Source: Tahibacter harae (lineage in GTDB: Bacteria > Pseudomonadota > Gammaproteobacteria > Xanthomonadales > Rhodanobacteraceae). From it: a stretch of DNA of 64,000 bases. The position numbers and the translations under genes are program-made. The DNA is taken from the NCBI RefSeq assembly GCF_024437735.1, contig NZ_JANFQO010000019.1, positions 40,433 through 104,432 of the forward strand, given 5' to 3'. Below the pieces are notes generated by a model. That model searched no databases. It was not told the DNA's origin and saw only the letters and a program-made list of their open reading frames with translations. This document shows positions 25,450 through 35,365 of this stretch, piece after piece (position 1 is the stretch's first letter; each line of letters opens with the position of its first letter).

Positions 25450-27042
25450 TCAAGGCAGTCCGTCGACCCCGTTCGCGAAAATCCTGTCGCCCTCCACCCG
25501 CACCCGCATCACCGACCCATAACGCGAATTGCCGTCATTGCTCGCATAGGCATAACCGGCAAACAGCAGCTTGCCGTCCGGCGTCAGCGCCATGGCGTTG
25601 GCGCGGTTGTCGCGGTCGCTGCCGGCGATGGAGTAGCCGTAGATCTGCCGCCCCGGCAGGCTGGCGCTGAGGTTGCCGAAGGAAGCATCGGGCGTGAGAT
25701 CGGCGTTCAGCCGCATCAGCAGCGCGTCGCCGAAGGTCCAGCTGGACAAGGCCATGCCGCCGCCGAGGATCAGCTTGCCGTCCGGCTGGCGCAGCAGCGT
25801 ATCGGCGTAGGCGCCGGGACTGAGCCAGGAATCGCCCGGCGGATCGGCGTCGTAGGTGACCGCGGTGAAGGAACTGCGGCTCAGCCGCGCGGCCAGCATC
25901 AGCGGCTGACTGCGGTCGGGCTGGGCGCGGAAACCGGCGATCACCAGGGATTCATTGCCCAGCGGCACATCGGGCAGCGGCGCATGCACAAGGGCGTTGC
26001 CGTCCACCATGAAACCCGGGCCGAAGCTCACCAGCGAGCGGCCGTTGTTGGCATAGGCGCTATTGGTCATCCAGCGCCAGGTGCCGGCGCCGCTGTTGCC
26101 GATCACCGTGTGCTTGACCACGGCGGTATCGCCGCAGCCGCGGATCAGCACCGGAATCGCATCGCCGACGCCGGCGTCGAACTTGGTCACGTCGGCCACA
26201 TCCATGTCCGCGCCGTTGGGGCATAGCTGGGTACCGATGCGCAGCAGGGACCATTCCGTGGACTGGCCCACGTCGCCGCCGATCTCGTTGCCGCAGGCCG
26301 GCACGGACGAGGAACAGATTGCGCCGTTCAAGCCCAGGATGGCCAGCCCCAGGCCATGCGGCCCGCTCAGCCCGTCGCGCACGTTACCCGCAACGATCAG
26401 CAGGTTCGGGACAGGCAGGCCGTTGCCGATGAGGTCGAGATCGGCCAGCTGCAGCGCTTTGCCCGCGTCCGAAGGCAGTCCGCCGCGGCGCAGACGGCGC
26501 AGGCCGCCCGTGCCGAAACTGCTGTCCGCCTGCCCGTTGGCCTTGAACTTCCACACCGCCATGTCGCTGCTGCCGTCGGGGTTGTCGATGGTGCCGACCA
26601 CCGCCGAGCCGCCGTCCGGCGTGGCCACCGCATCGTTGCCGCGCCAGGCGTAGTCCTCGCCGACGTAGATCACGGTGCGGCCGCCACCGCTGGCGCCCCA
26701 GGCCGGATCCCAGGTGCCGTCGGCGAGTATGCGTACCGCCACCGGCACCGAGGGCGCGCTGATCGGCAGATCGTACGGCGTCGCCGCATTCGACCAGACG
26801 ATGGCCGAGCCGTCGCCGCGCGGCAGTACCTTGAACGGCGTGACCTGAGCCCAGCCCAGCGCGCCCGGCGTCTCCGCCGGATCGCGCGAGAGGATGGCGA
26901 AGGCCATGCGGCCGCCGCCGCTTGGATTGAACGTGGTGTCGAGGCTGCCGTCGATCTGCGCAGCCGCGGGCAACGGCAGCAGCGAAACAAGGCTGAAGGC
27001 GGCGGCAAGCCGGGCGGAATGGGTCATGGCACGAAGCGGCAT
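25450..27042 (-). CDS. Secreted beta-repeat protein with delta-60-like repeats
   Basis: 530 residues with an N-terminal signal peptide (about residues 10-28, cleavage near PAAAQ). The chain opens with IDGSLDTTFNPSGGG and later shows TPDGGSAVVGTI, QPDGKLILGGG and TPDGKLLFAGYAY. These are recurring DG-x-(I/L)-x-x-GG units of delta-60 repeats, which build a beta-propeller-like surface. The C-terminus is GDRIFANGVDGLP, one of five related tails in this window. The start is the in-frame ATG 15 nt before a second ATG (MTHS); either is possible. Function unknown; exported or surface-exposed is the safe conclusion. Confidence 0.7.
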   Translation of the reverse strand: MPLRAMTHSARLAAAFSLVSLLPLPAAAQIDGSLDTTFNPSGGGRMAFAILSRDPAETPGALGWAQVTPFKVLPRGDGSAIVWSNAATPYDLPISAPSVPVAVRILADGTWDPAWGASGGGRTVIYVGEDYAWRGNDAVATPDGGSAVVGTIDNPDGSSDMAVWKFKANGQADSSFGTGGLRRLRRGGLPSDAGKALQLADLDLIGNGLPVPNLLIVAGNVRDGLSGPHGLGLAILGLNGAICSSSVPACGNEIGGDVGQSTEWSLLRIGTQLCPNGADMDVADVTKFDAGVGDAIPVLIRGCGDTAVVKHTVIGNSGAGTWRWMTNSAYANNGRSLVSFGPGFMVDGNALVHAPLPDVPLGNESLVIAGFRAQPDRSQPLMLAARLSRSSFTAVTYDADPPGDSWLSPGAYADTLLRQPDGKLILGGGMALSSWTFGDALLMRLNADLTPDASFGNLSASLPGRQIYGYSIAGSDRDNRANAMALTPDGKLLFAGYAYASNDGNSRYGSVMRVRVEGDRIFANGVDGLP

Positions 27043-27120
27043 CAGCGCGGAAGGGCGCGTGTTCGTTCCGGCTTACGACATTGCGCGGGAAAGCTGACAG
27101 GGGCACGGCCGCACAACGAA

Positions 27121-27147
27121 AAAGCCCGGGCTCGCGCCCGGGCTTTT
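27121..27147 (-). terminator. Strong bidirectional terminator after the subtilase gene
   Basis: AAAGCCCGGG (27121-27130) pairs with CCCGGGCTTT (27137-27146) around a 6-nt loop, with A- and T-runs on both sides. It lies 23 bp beyond the subtilase stop and before the start of the repeat protein gene, so it separates the two same-strand genes. Confidence 0.9.
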
Positions 27148-27169
27148 CGTCGGCGTCACATCGGCAGCG

Positions 27170-29602
27170 TCAGTTCGCGACCTTGATCGCCACCGTCATC
27201 GTCAGCGGCGGCGAGAGGTTGTTGGCTTCGGTGAAGGTCACCTTGCCGTACCACCAGGTCGTGGTCGAGACCGGCGCGCCGGCACCGGGCTGGGCGGTGA
27301 TGGTCAGCGACTGGGTCGAAGCGCCGGTGTTGGTCGACGGCGAGGACTGGAAGCCGTTGGCGAAGATGCTTTCGTTGCTCAGCGCGAAGGTCGACGGCGC
27401 CACCGACAGGGTGATGTCGGGGGAAGGATTGGTCACCGTCGCCGTCCAGTTGCCGGCCGGCAGCACGCCGCGGACGATGCGCGTCCAGTTGCAGCCGGTC
27501 GCCTTGGAGCAGACCGTGTTGCGCATGCTGGGGAAATTCATCGCGCGCTGGTCGGCGACGCTGGGGCGCGTGGTGTTGGACGGGAAGTAGTTCGCCACGT
27601 CCATCACGAAGCCCGCGCGCGCGGCCTTGGACAGATCGATGCGGCCGCTGCCGACGTCATCCGGCGTCCACGGCGTGGTGCCGTTTTCGCGGAAGCCCGA
27701 CACCGCGGTCAGCATCATCGCCGACTTGATCTCCGCCGGCGACCAGCTCGGATGCAGCGACTTCATCAGCATGCCGGCGCCGGCGATGTGCGGGCTGGAC
27801 ATGGAGGTACCGCTCATCAGGCCGTAGTTGTCGTTGGCCGGATCCTTGGCGGCGAGGATGTCCGTGCCCGGCGCAGTGATATCCGGCTTGGTCAGGTCAG
27901 TGACGCCGGCGCTGGGGCCGCGCAGGCTGCCGCTGTTGAGCACGTCGCCCTGGCGCAGGCCGTAGGAGACCGGATCGATCTTGCCCGGCACCGCGTTCGG
28001 CGCACTGGAGGCGATGAAGTTCTTCAGCGCGAGCCCGGACGGACCTTCGATGAACCACGCCTTGGCATTCGCCGAGGTCACGGCACTCATGTCCATGGAC
28101 ACGGTGCCGAAGTTGACGATGTTGTTGTAGATCACCACGCCGATGGCACCGGCGCCGATGGCGTTGTCGATCTTGACCGAGAAGTTGCAGTCGCCGCGCT
28201 GGATCAGCGCGATCTTGCCGGTGAAGGTGCCGGCCGGGAAACCGCCGCCCGGCGTGCCGCTGTCGGAGACGGCCGGATTGGGCGCCACCGCGTCGGTACA
28301 GCCTTCGATGTTGGGCAGGTACATCGCGATATCGCCGGTGATCTGCGCGGTGAGCGGCGCCGTGGTGCTGCCCGGCACCAGGTAGATGCCCTGCGTATTG
28401 GCCGGCGGCGTGCCCGGACCGGTGGCGCTGATGCCCGCGGACATCACTTCGTCCTGGGTCGAATTGGCCACGGTCATGATCCACGGGCCCTGGTGGGCGA
28501 CGCGGCCGCCCGGCGTGGTCAGGGTGGCACTGGTATTGCCGGCCGAGGCGGCGACGAAAATGCCGGACTGCACGGCGGCAAGGAATTCCTTGTCCGAACC
28601 GTTGCTCCACGGATTGGTGCTGGACGTGCCGCCGGCGGTGGGACCGATCGAATAGTTCACCGCGGTGACGTCGCCGGCCGCCATGAAATTGTTGATCGCC
28701 GCCAGCGTCGCGTTGCCGCCGCAGGTGGTGTCGTCGCACATCTTGTAGGCGCGGATCGCCGCGCAGGGCGCGACGCCGGAAATGGAGTTGTACGGCGCGA
28801 CGACGGGCAGGGTCGGATCGATCGTCGTCGTCACCACGTTGCCTGCGGCGGTGCTCGACGTGTGCACGCCGTGACCGCCTTCGACATCCTCCGGATTCGG
28901 GCCGTTGCAGGCGCCGGTCGGGGTGGACGCGGTGGTGCAGTCCAGCGCGCTCTTGAGCTTCGGCGTCGCGATGGAGAAGCCGCAGCTCGCGTCATTGGCG
29001 AAGGACGGATGCGTGGAATTGGTGCCGCCGTCGAGCGAAGCCAGCGTCTGGCCCTGGCCGCGCGTACCCAGGCCGCTGGGCACGGCCGAGCCGTTCCAGA
29101 TCGCCGGTGCGCCGATGAAGGTCGGGCCGCGGAAGGTATCGCGCTTGAGCTGCGGGGTTTCGTAGATGGCCTTGACGCCCGCCACCTGGGCGACGGCTTC
29201 GGCTTCGGCCTCGGTCAGATCGGCCGAGATGCCGCTGAGCGTGATGTTGTAGTAGTGCGTGACGTTCAGATTGCTGCGGCCGATCGCGCTGCGGATCTGC
29301 GCCAGGTGCGCCTGCTGCTGCATCTGCACCTGCAGGATGTAGTCGCGCGCTTCGCGCGTGTTGACGTCGATGCGGCCGGCATCGGTCGCGCTCGCGGCCT
29401 CCGCCCGGTCCAGCGGCACCTTGCGCTGGCGCATGCCGACGTCGGAATAGAACAGGCCGGCTTCGTCGAATTCGATGATGTACGACTTCGTCGCCGCGGC
29501 CGTTGCGCTTTGCGGCGCCTGCGCCGTCGCCGGCTGGATCGTCAGGCCGCAGACGCTGGCGCCGATGACGGCGGCCAGCAGGTTCATTCGGAAATTGCGC
29601 AT
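27170..29602 (-). CDS. Secreted subtilisin-family serine protease with PA domain
   Basis: 810 residues. A signal peptide (residues about 8-28) leads into an I9-type propeptide (KSYIIEFDEAGLFY) and an S8 catalytic domain. The catalytic Asp is in LASLDGGTNSTHPSF, the His in GHGVHTSST, the oxyanion Asn region in SAGNTSATL and the Ser in MSGTSMSSPH. A protease-associated domain is inserted between Asn and Ser (KIALIQRGDCNFSVK). A C-terminal beta domain carries SIFANGFQ about 60 residues before the end. The start at 29602 follows a GGGGG ribosome-binding site. It would be a secreted protease for extracellular protein use. Confidence 0.92.
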   Translation of the reverse strand: MRNFRMNLLAAVIGASVCGLTIQPATAQAPQSATAAATKSYIIEFDEAGLFYSDVGMRQRKVPLDRAEAASATDAGRIDVNTREARDYILQVQMQQQAHLAQIRSAIGRSNLNVTHYYNITLSGISADLTEAEAEAVAQVAGVKAIYETPQLKRDTFRGPTFIGAPAIWNGSAVPSGLGTRGQGQTLASLDGGTNSTHPSFANDASCGFSIATPKLKSALDCTTASTPTGACNGPNPEDVEGGHGVHTSSTAAGNVVTTTIDPTLPVVAPYNSISGVAPCAAIRAYKMCDDTTCGGNATLAAINNFMAAGDVTAVNYSIGPTAGGTSSTNPWSNGSDKEFLAAVQSGIFVAASAGNTSATLTTPGGRVAHQGPWIMTVANSTQDEVMSAGISATGPGTPPANTQGIYLVPGSTTAPLTAQITGDIAMYLPNIEGCTDAVAPNPAVSDSGTPGGGFPAGTFTGKIALIQRGDCNFSVKIDNAIGAGAIGVVIYNNIVNFGTVSMDMSAVTSANAKAWFIEGPSGLALKNFIASSAPNAVPGKIDPVSYGLRQGDVLNSGSLRGPSAGVTDLTKPDITAPGTDILAAKDPANDNYGLMSGTSMSSPHIAGAGMLMKSLHPSWSPAEIKSAMMLTAVSGFRENGTTPWTPDDVGSGRIDLSKAARAGFVMDVANYFPSNTTRPSVADQRAMNFPSMRNTVCSKATGCNWTRIVRGVLPAGNWTATVTNPSPDITLSVAPSTFALSNESIFANGFQSSPSTNTGASTQSLTITAQPGAGAPVSTTTWWYGKVTFTEANNLSPPLTMTVAIKVAN

Positions 29603-30150
29603 TACCAAACCCCCAGGAATCAGCGTGATGTGCGTGGCCGCGCAACGATCCTGTGGCGGGCAGCGCATGGAACGTGAGGTGAACGGAACCGTTCAGCAGG
29701 CAGTTATAGCAACATCCGATTCGGCAGGTAAGGCGCGCTGCAATAAAACGCCTGAACATTTGCATCGGTTTGTTCTTACCCCGCGCAGCGGCCGCCGCCT
29801 GCCGCCGCCGCGTCGACAGCGCTGCCGCGCCGTCGATGGGCAGCAGACCGGCCCATACCCGGGCGTCTTTTCATCCGCCGCACGGCCGATCAACCGCTAG
29901 ATCCACAGCCCCGGCCAATGCCGCGCAACCGGCCGGTACGCAGCACACAGCCGCGCCAGGAACCGCGGGCCTGCCTATTCGCGCCCCTCGCCGGGTTGCC
30001 TGCACCGCGCAACGAAAAACGCAGTCCGCCCTCGGTTCCGTCGCCCATTTTCCCGCCGCCGTCGCGCCTGTGGCTGTCTTTGTCGCAAACCCCGGCCGCC
30101 TTCGCCGCGGCCGCCTAGCCTGCGCGGACCTCCCCCACAGGAACCGCGCA
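29603..30150. other. Divergent intergenic region between subtilase and serine hydrolase
   Basis: About 550 bp that must contain the promoters of both flanking genes. Open frames on either strand are arginine/proline-rich and unlikely to be real. Apart from the candidate promoter at 29703-29731 I see no strong element. Confidence 0.4.
29703..29731 (-). promoter_or_regulatory. Candidate sigma-70 promoter of the subtilase gene
   Basis: On the minus strand TTACCT (29731-29726) and TATAAC (29708-29703) are separated by exactly 17 bp. The -10 is good (5 of 6), the -35 weak (3 of 6). The site is about 100 bp upstream of the subtilase ATG, within a locally AT-richer patch. Confidence 0.35.
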
Positions 30151-31773
30151 ATGACACCGAAGAAATGGGCAATGGCACTGCTGGCCCTGCTGCCGCTGGG
30201 CGCCGGCGCCGCCATGCCGACGCAACTGGCCGGCGTGCTGCAGCGCCGCCTGCAGGGCGACCGCAGCGGTGCCTGCATCGCCGCGGCCGTGATCGACGGC
30301 GGAGTGACCCAGGCTTACGTCTGCGCCGGCGGCGGGCGGCCGCGCATCCACGCACGCAGCGCGTTCGAGATCGGCTCGATCAGCAAAACCATGAACGCCT
30401 TCCTGCTGGCGCAGTTCATCGGCGAAGGCCGCGTCACGCTGGATACGCCGCTGGCGCAGCTGCTGCCGCCCGGCGCGCAGGTGCCGCAGTTCCAGGGCCA
30501 GCCCATCCTGCTGCGCCATGTGGTGACGCACCGCTCCGGCCTGCCGGCCCTGCCGCCGGGCTTCGCCCCGCCGGACATGGACGATCCCTATGCCTATCTC
30601 GACGAGAACCTGCTGCTGGCCGCGCTGGCGCAGACGACGCTGACCCAGGCGCCCGGTAAACATTTTGAATATTCCAATTTCGCCAGCATGCTGTTGTCCG
30701 CCGGCCTGGCGCGGTTGGGCGGCGAGGACTATGAAACGCTGCTGCGCGAACGGCTGTTCCTGCCGCTGGGCATGCGCTCCAGCTTCATCAGCGCACCCGC
30801 CGCCGGCCTGGCGCCGGTGCCCGGCCATATGAGCAACGGCCGCGTCACACCGCCGTGGACCTTCGGTCCCAACCTTGCCGGCGTCGGCGGCGTGCGCGCC
30901 ACGCTGGGTGACATGGTCGCCTACGTGCAGGCGCAGCTGGGCCTGCGCAATTCCAGCGCGGCCGAAGCTATCGCGCTGACGCAGCAGGATGTGCCCACGG
31001 ACGGCGAGCCGGCCATGGGCATGAACTGGATCAAGCTGCCCTTGGGCAGCGGCACGGTGCTGCTGCACGACGGCGGCACCGGCGGCTTCGCCGCATTCGC
31101 CGGCTTCGACCGCGCGCGCGGCCGCGGCGTGGTGCTGCTCAGCGACACGGCCATTCCCGACATCGTGGAAATCGGCGCGCATCTGTTCGACCCCACGCTG
31201 CCGCTGCCGCCGCCGCGGCGCCTGGCGCGGCCGCCAGCGGTACTTGTCGACGCGCTGGTCGGCGACTATCGCATCGACGACGGCCAGCGCCTGCGCCTGC
31301 TCCGCCGCGGCAGTGCGCTGGCGGCCCAGGTCGACGGCCAGCCGCGTCTCGCCCTGGGCTATGACAGCGGCGGCGATTTCTTCGCTGCCACGGTCGATGT
31401 GCTGCTGCGCCCGCAGCGCGAGGCCGACGGCAGCTACAGCCTGCAACTCCACCAGCTCGGCGGCGTGCGGATCGCACGCCGGGTCGGTGCGGTAGCCGCA
31501 CCGGCGCCGCTGCAGCTGGAACCGCAGGCGCTGGCCGGGTACGCCGGCGACTATGCGCTGCTGCCGGAGTTCACCCTGCGCGTCTATGCCGAAGGCGCGA
31601 CGCTGTACGTACAGGGCAGCGGCCAGCCGGCGCTTGCCGTCACCGCGGTGGAAGCGGACGTGTTCGTGGCCGCGGAAGCCGCCGCGCAGTTGCGCTTCGA
31701 ACGGCGCGACGGCAGGGTTGTCGCCCTGGTGCTGAAACAGAACGGGCAGGAGCTGCGTGGAGAACGCCGGTAA
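30151..31773 (+). CDS. Beta-lactamase-fold serine hydrolase (class C / DD-peptidase family)
   Basis: 540 residues with an N-terminal signal peptide (about residues 4-22). Catalytic motifs of the S12/class C fold are in order: SxxK in GSISKTMNAF, YxN in FEYSNFASML, and HDGGTGG replacing KTG. A C-terminal beta-rich domain of about 170 residues follows, typical of periplasmic peptidases and esterases rather than true beta-lactamases. The ATG follows CACAGGA. The gene overlaps a LytS-type sensor kinase gene by 17 bp and a LytTR regulator comes next, so a signalling role on cell-wall fragments or a peptide is possible. Confidence 0.85.
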   Translation: MTPKKWAMALLALLPLGAGAAMPTQLAGVLQRRLQGDRSGACIAAAVIDGGVTQAYVCAGGGRPRIHARSAFEIGSISKTMNAFLLAQFIGEGRVTLDTPLAQLLPPGAQVPQFQGQPILLRHVVTHRSGLPALPPGFAPPDMDDPYAYLDENLLLAALAQTTLTQAPGKHFEYSNFASMLLSAGLARLGGEDYETLLRERLFLPLGMRSSFISAPAAGLAPVPGHMSNGRVTPPWTFGPNLAGVGGVRATLGDMVAYVQAQLGLRNSSAAEAIALTQQDVPTDGEPAMGMNWIKLPLGSGTVLLHDGGTGGFAAFAGFDRARGRGVVLLSDTAIPDIVEIGAHLFDPTLPLPPPRRLARPPAVLVDALVGDYRIDDGQRLRLLRRGSALAAQVDGQPRLALGYDSGGDFFAATVDVLLRPQREADGSYSLQLHQLGGVRIARRVGAVAAPAPLQLEPQALAGYAGDYALLPEFTLRVYAEGATLYVQGSGQPALAVTAVEADVFVAAEAAAQLRFERRDGRVVALVLKQNGQELRGERR

Positions 31774-32977
31774 ATTTGCGCTGGACCTTCCCTTGCCCGC
31801 CGATGTCGTCGTGGCGGGCAATCCGCTGTGGTCGCGCTATCGCCGCTATCCGGTATTCAGCCGGGCCTGGCTGACGGGACGCACACGTGTATTCGCCATC
31901 GTCATCGCCGCCATCGCCCTGCTGGTCGGCGGCGGCAACGGCCTGCAGTACGGCGACTACGCGCTGGGCCTGCTGGGCAGCGTGTATCTGTTCGCCAGCC
32001 TGATGGCCATGACCGGCACGGGCCCGGCGCTGGCGACCTGGGTGCGGCACCGCGGCTGGGCTGCGCAGCGCGAGCGCCGCGGCGTGGTGGTCGCGATTGT
32101 CGTCGGCATGGCGCTGAGCGCGGGCGTGGACGCCTGGGCATCGAACCGGCTGGAAGATCTGTTCGAGGTATCGGTGCGCTACGGCCAGGCGCCGCCGCCG
32201 GTGCCGCCCGGCGCACTGGAAAACGCCCTGGCGCTGACCCTCAACGCCATCGTGCTGCTCATCGTCTACGGCATGCTGGGCGGCGCGCTGGCCCTGCGCG
32301 GCTATTTCGACGAACAGCGCCGCCTGCAGGCCAGTCTGCAGCGCCAGGAACTGGCCGCGCTGCGCCTGAGCGAGCGCGAGACCGGGCAACGTCTTGCCCT
32401 GTTGCAGGCCCAGGTCGAACCGCATTTCCTGTTCAACAGCCTGGCCTCCATCCGCGCCCTGGTGGCGGCCTCGCCGGCACGCGCCGAGGCGGCGCTGGAC
32501 GCCCTCGTCGCCTATCTGCGCAGCACCATCCCGCAGCTGCGCGACGGCCAGGCCGTGGCGGCGTCCACGCTGGGCCAGCAGCTGGATATCTGCGCGGCCT
32601 ATCTCGAACTGATGCAGGCACGCATGGGCGAGCGGCTGAGCTTCGCCATCGCCGCCACGGCGGAACTGCGCGCGCTGCCGTTTCCGCCGCTGCTGCTGAT
32701 CGGCCTGGTCGAGAACGCGATCAAGCACGGCGTGGAACCGCAGTCGGGACCCGGCCATGTGCGCGTGGAGGCGTCGCGCCAGGACGGCGAGCTGCGGGTC
32801 CGCGTCAGCGACGACGGCCTGGGTCTGCGCGCCGGCCTTGGCGCCGGCCTGGGCCTGGCCAATCTGCGTGAGCAGCTGCGGCTGCGCTACGGCGGCAGGG
32901 CCGCTTTCAGCCTGGCCGGCGGACGTGAACGCGGCGCCGTCGCGGAGATCCGCCTGCCCCTGGCGTTGCCCGCATGA
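31757..32977 (+). CDS. LytS/AlgZ-type sensor histidine kinase
   Basis: 406 residues. Several membrane helices in the first 180 residues are followed by a His_kinase domain (PF06580 type) with the phosphorylated His in QAQVEPHFLFNSLAS and the N box in GLVENAIKHGVEP, then DDGLGLRAGLGAGLGLANLR as G box. The start is a GTG at 31757 lying inside the upstream hydrolase gene. It pairs with the LytTR regulator downstream, overlapping it by 4 nt. The membrane part has no recognisable ligand domain, so the signal is unknown. Confidence 0.92.
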   Translation: MENAGKFALDLPLPADVVVAGNPLWSRYRRYPVFSRAWLTGRTRVFAIVIAAIALLVGGGNGLQYGDYALGLLGSVYLFASLMAMTGTGPALATWVRHRGWAAQRERRGVVVAIVVGMALSAGVDAWASNRLEDLFEVSVRYGQAPPPVPPGALENALALTLNAIVLLIVYGMLGGALALRGYFDEQRRLQASLQRQELAALRLSERETGQRLALLQAQVEPHFLFNSLASIRALVAASPARAEAALDALVAYLRSTIPQLRDGQAVAASTLGQQLDICAAYLELMQARMGERLSFAIAATAELRALPFPPLLLIGLVENAIKHGVEPQSGPGHVRVEASRQDGELRVRVSDDGLGLRAGLGAGLGLANLREQLRLRYGGRAAFSLAGGRERGAVAEIRLPLALPA

Positions 32978-33735
32978 CGCCGCTGCACCTGCTCGTCGCC
33001 GAAGACGAAGCGCCGCAGCGCGAAGCCCTGTGCCGGCTGCTGCGCGAACTCTGGCCGCAGCTCGACCGCATCACCGCCTGCGAGGATGGCATTGCCGCGC
33101 TGGAAGCCGTCGCGGAAAACGCGCCGGCCGCGGCCTTCCTCGATATCCGCATGCCCGGCCTGGGCGGCCTGGACGTGGCGCGCGCGGTGATCGAACGCGG
33201 CGGGCTGGTCGTGTTCACCACCGCCTACGACGCCCATGCCGTCGCCGCCTTTGAAGCCGGCGCAGTCGATTACCTGCTCAAGCCCGTGCGCAGCGAACGC
33301 CTGGTGCAGGCAATCACGCGCCTGCGCGAACGCCTGGCAGCGCGGCAGCGCCCGCCGCTCACCGCTGTGCTGGATGATCTGGCCCGGCGCCTGGCGCCGC
33401 CGCCCAGCCAGCGCATCCGCTGGATCACCGCGGCAATCGGTGACCAGGTACGCATGATAGGCCTGGACGAAATCGTCTATTTCCAGGCCGAAGACAAGTA
33501 CGTGCGCGTCGCCACCAGCGGCGAGGATGCGCTGATCCGCCTGTCGTTGAAGGAACTGCTCGCCGGGCTGGACCCGGAGCAGTTCTGGCAGGTACATCGC
33601 AGCGTCGTCGTACGTGTGGCCGCGATAGACCGGCTGCGCAAAGACGAACTCGGGAAATTCTGGCTGAGCCTGCGCGGCAGGACGGATCGGGTACCGGCGA
33701 GTCCGAGTCTGCAGCGGAGGTTGCGCGGGATGTAA
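32974..33735 (+). CDS. LytTR-family response regulator
   Basis: 253 residues: a receiver domain with AEDE acidic residues, phosphoacceptor in AAAFLDIRMPG, Thr in VFTTAYD and Lys in YLLKPV, followed by a LytTR DNA-binding domain (EIVYFQAEDKYVRVAT and FWQVHRSVVVRVAAIDRL). Regulators of this type bind direct repeats upstream of targets for autolysis, alginate or bacteriocin genes. ATGA overlap with the sensor gene shows co-expression. The third member of the operon, the serine hydrolase, is the first obvious candidate for a functional partner. Confidence 0.94.
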   Translation: MTPLHLLVAEDEAPQREALCRLLRELWPQLDRITACEDGIAALEAVAENAPAAAFLDIRMPGLGGLDVARAVIERGGLVVFTTAYDAHAVAAFEAGAVDYLLKPVRSERLVQAITRLRERLAARQRPPLTAVLDDLARRLAPPPSQRIRWITAAIGDQVRMIGLDEIVYFQAEDKYVRVATSGEDALIRLSLKELLAGLDPEQFWQVHRSVVVRVAAIDRLRKDELGKFWLSLRGRTDRVPASPSLQRRLRGM

Positions 33736-33864
33736 GCGCGGAGCCGCGGATGCAGCAGCTGCCTCGCCGCGCGGAAAACATCGGACGCGGCGGGTCTACT
33801 GCAAAGGCTTCACTACGAGTGCGAACCTGGCACCCTGGCAGCACTCCTGACGACGGCTGACACG

Positions 33865-35085
33865 CTACTGCAGCGGCAGTGTCCGATCTGCCCGGCCACA
33901 TGCCGCCGGCGAAACCGGCCCGGCTTTCGCATCGAGCGCGGCAACGATATCGGCATGGCCGCCACGCTGCGCCAGCGACCGCGCAGTCTGTCCGCTCACC
34001 TCGCAGTCGACGCCGCCTCTTTGCACAAGCAGCTGTGCCAGATCGAACAGGCCCAGATCTGCAGCCCGGTGCAATGCGGTGAAGCCGCGGCGGTCGCGCG
34101 CATTCACATCCGCGCCGTGATCCAGCAACAAGACAGCTTTCTCCAGGCTGCGCGACTGCACCGCATTCATCAGCGGCGTCGCGCCCTGCACGGAACGCCC
34201 ATCGACCGCTGCGCCCTTGCCGAGCAGGAACTTCAGCATGTCCGACTGGCCGGACGCCATGGCCCAATGCAGCGCGCCCAGGCCGTCGCCGGCCAGCAGA
34301 TCGACCGGCACACCGGCCGCCAGCTGGCGCTCGACTTCCGCCGTATCGTTGCGCGCCACTGCAATGTGAAACAGCGAATGCGTACGCAGCGGCTGTTCCG
34401 GATCACGCCGCGCAAACGGATGCGGCGTTGCGACGGAGGCCTTGTTGCCCAGCAGCGACATGCACCACAAGGCGACGGAATCCGGATCTGCCGTCATACC
34501 GGCCGGCAGCGGAATCGGGCAGACCGTATCCAGCGCATGGGTATGCATGAGGCAGTCGAACAGGCGCCGGGTGAATTCCGCATCCTCGTCCTCGCCGCCG
34601 AACGCACCCTGTATCTGGGTCACTTCGACATGAGTACCGTGCGACACCACGCTGGCTAGCAGCCGCACGCTGCGCAGCCAGCTGCGCACGCAGATGATCT
34701 TGCCGCCGTGGTAGAACAGCGCCCACTTGTGCTCCATCGCCTGCGGAATGAACAGCACGCCGTCGGCCAGGAAGCCGTCGATGGGGAAGCGCAGGGAAGC
34801 GTCTATCGTGCGCTGTACCGGCGGCACCTGGCCGACGAAGCAAAGGCCATCCTCTCCCGCAAACGAAACCGCATTCGCCGCACAGTTCGGATCGGCGGAG
34901 GTGGACGTCATCGTATGCGTGACCGGGCGCACATCGAGTACACGCACGTCCCAGGGATTGTCGGCGGCCTCTATCCACGAGCAGCGCGGTGGCTCGGGTG
35001 CATCTTCGGTGCTGCGGACGTCTTCCGGCTTGCGGGCCGCCTCGGGCCTGACTCCGAACAGACGCTGGAGCTTGTCCCAGACCAT
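33865..35085 (-). CDS. Ankyrin-repeat protein
   Basis: 406 residues, no signal peptide. The first 230 residues form an unrecognised domain; the last 170 contain about four ankyrin repeats (for example GLGALHWAMASGQSDMLKFLL, KAVLLLDHGADVNARDRRG, FTALHRAADLGLFDLAQLL). Ankyrin arrays mediate protein binding. The neighbouring genes are unrelated, so the partner is unknown. About 240 bp with no gene lie upstream. Confidence 0.85.
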   Translation of the reverse strand: MVWDKLQRLFGVRPEAARKPEDVRSTEDAPEPPRCSWIEAADNPWDVRVLDVRPVTHTMTSTSADPNCAANAVSFAGEDGLCFVGQVPPVQRTIDASLRFPIDGFLADGVLFIPQAMEHKWALFYHGGKIICVRSWLRSVRLLASVVSHGTHVEVTQIQGAFGGEDEDAEFTRRLFDCLMHTHALDTVCPIPLPAGMTADPDSVALWCMSLLGNKASVATPHPFARRDPEQPLRTHSLFHIAVARNDTAEVERQLAAGVPVDLLAGDGLGALHWAMASGQSDMLKFLLGKGAAVDGRSVQGATPLMNAVQSRSLEKAVLLLDHGADVNARDRRGFTALHRAADLGLFDLAQLLVQRGGVDCEVSGQTARSLAQRGGHADIVAALDAKAGPVSPAACGRADRTLPLQ

Positions 35086-35324
35086 GTTCGACCTCCCTTC
35101 CGAAATGCCGAGGAATCCGCGCCTGCTTCCGATCCTGCCAGCGCTGTGCGCCGATGGGCTTGCTGGCTCTGCAGCTGCGGAAGCCCTGGGATTATCAGCG
35201 CCGGGGCCTGGCGACGAAAGTCCGGCTGCATCAGCGATGGCTGGTTGACATGCACGCGCTGCTGCGCGCGGTCATTGCGTTTGCCTCGGGGAACCAGGCG
35301 CTGCCGCCAGCCGCCCCACGTTGC

Positions 35325-35355
35325 AAAATGCGGCCCGGCATTGCGCCGGGCCGCG
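35325..35355 (-). terminator. Terminator of the 72-aa gene
   Basis: GCGGCCCGGC pairs with GCCGGGCCGC around a 5-nt loop, and on the minus strand the stem is followed by ATTTTGC. It lies about 10 bp beyond the stop of the small charged-protein gene at 35366. Confidence 0.85.
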
Positions 35356-35365
35356 GAATGCCCGA

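Noticed and set aside
27752..29677. 641-codon plus-strand frame opposite the subtilase
   Set aside because: The minus strand encodes a complete S8 protease with catalytic triad; the plus translation is Gly/Arg/His-rich noise.
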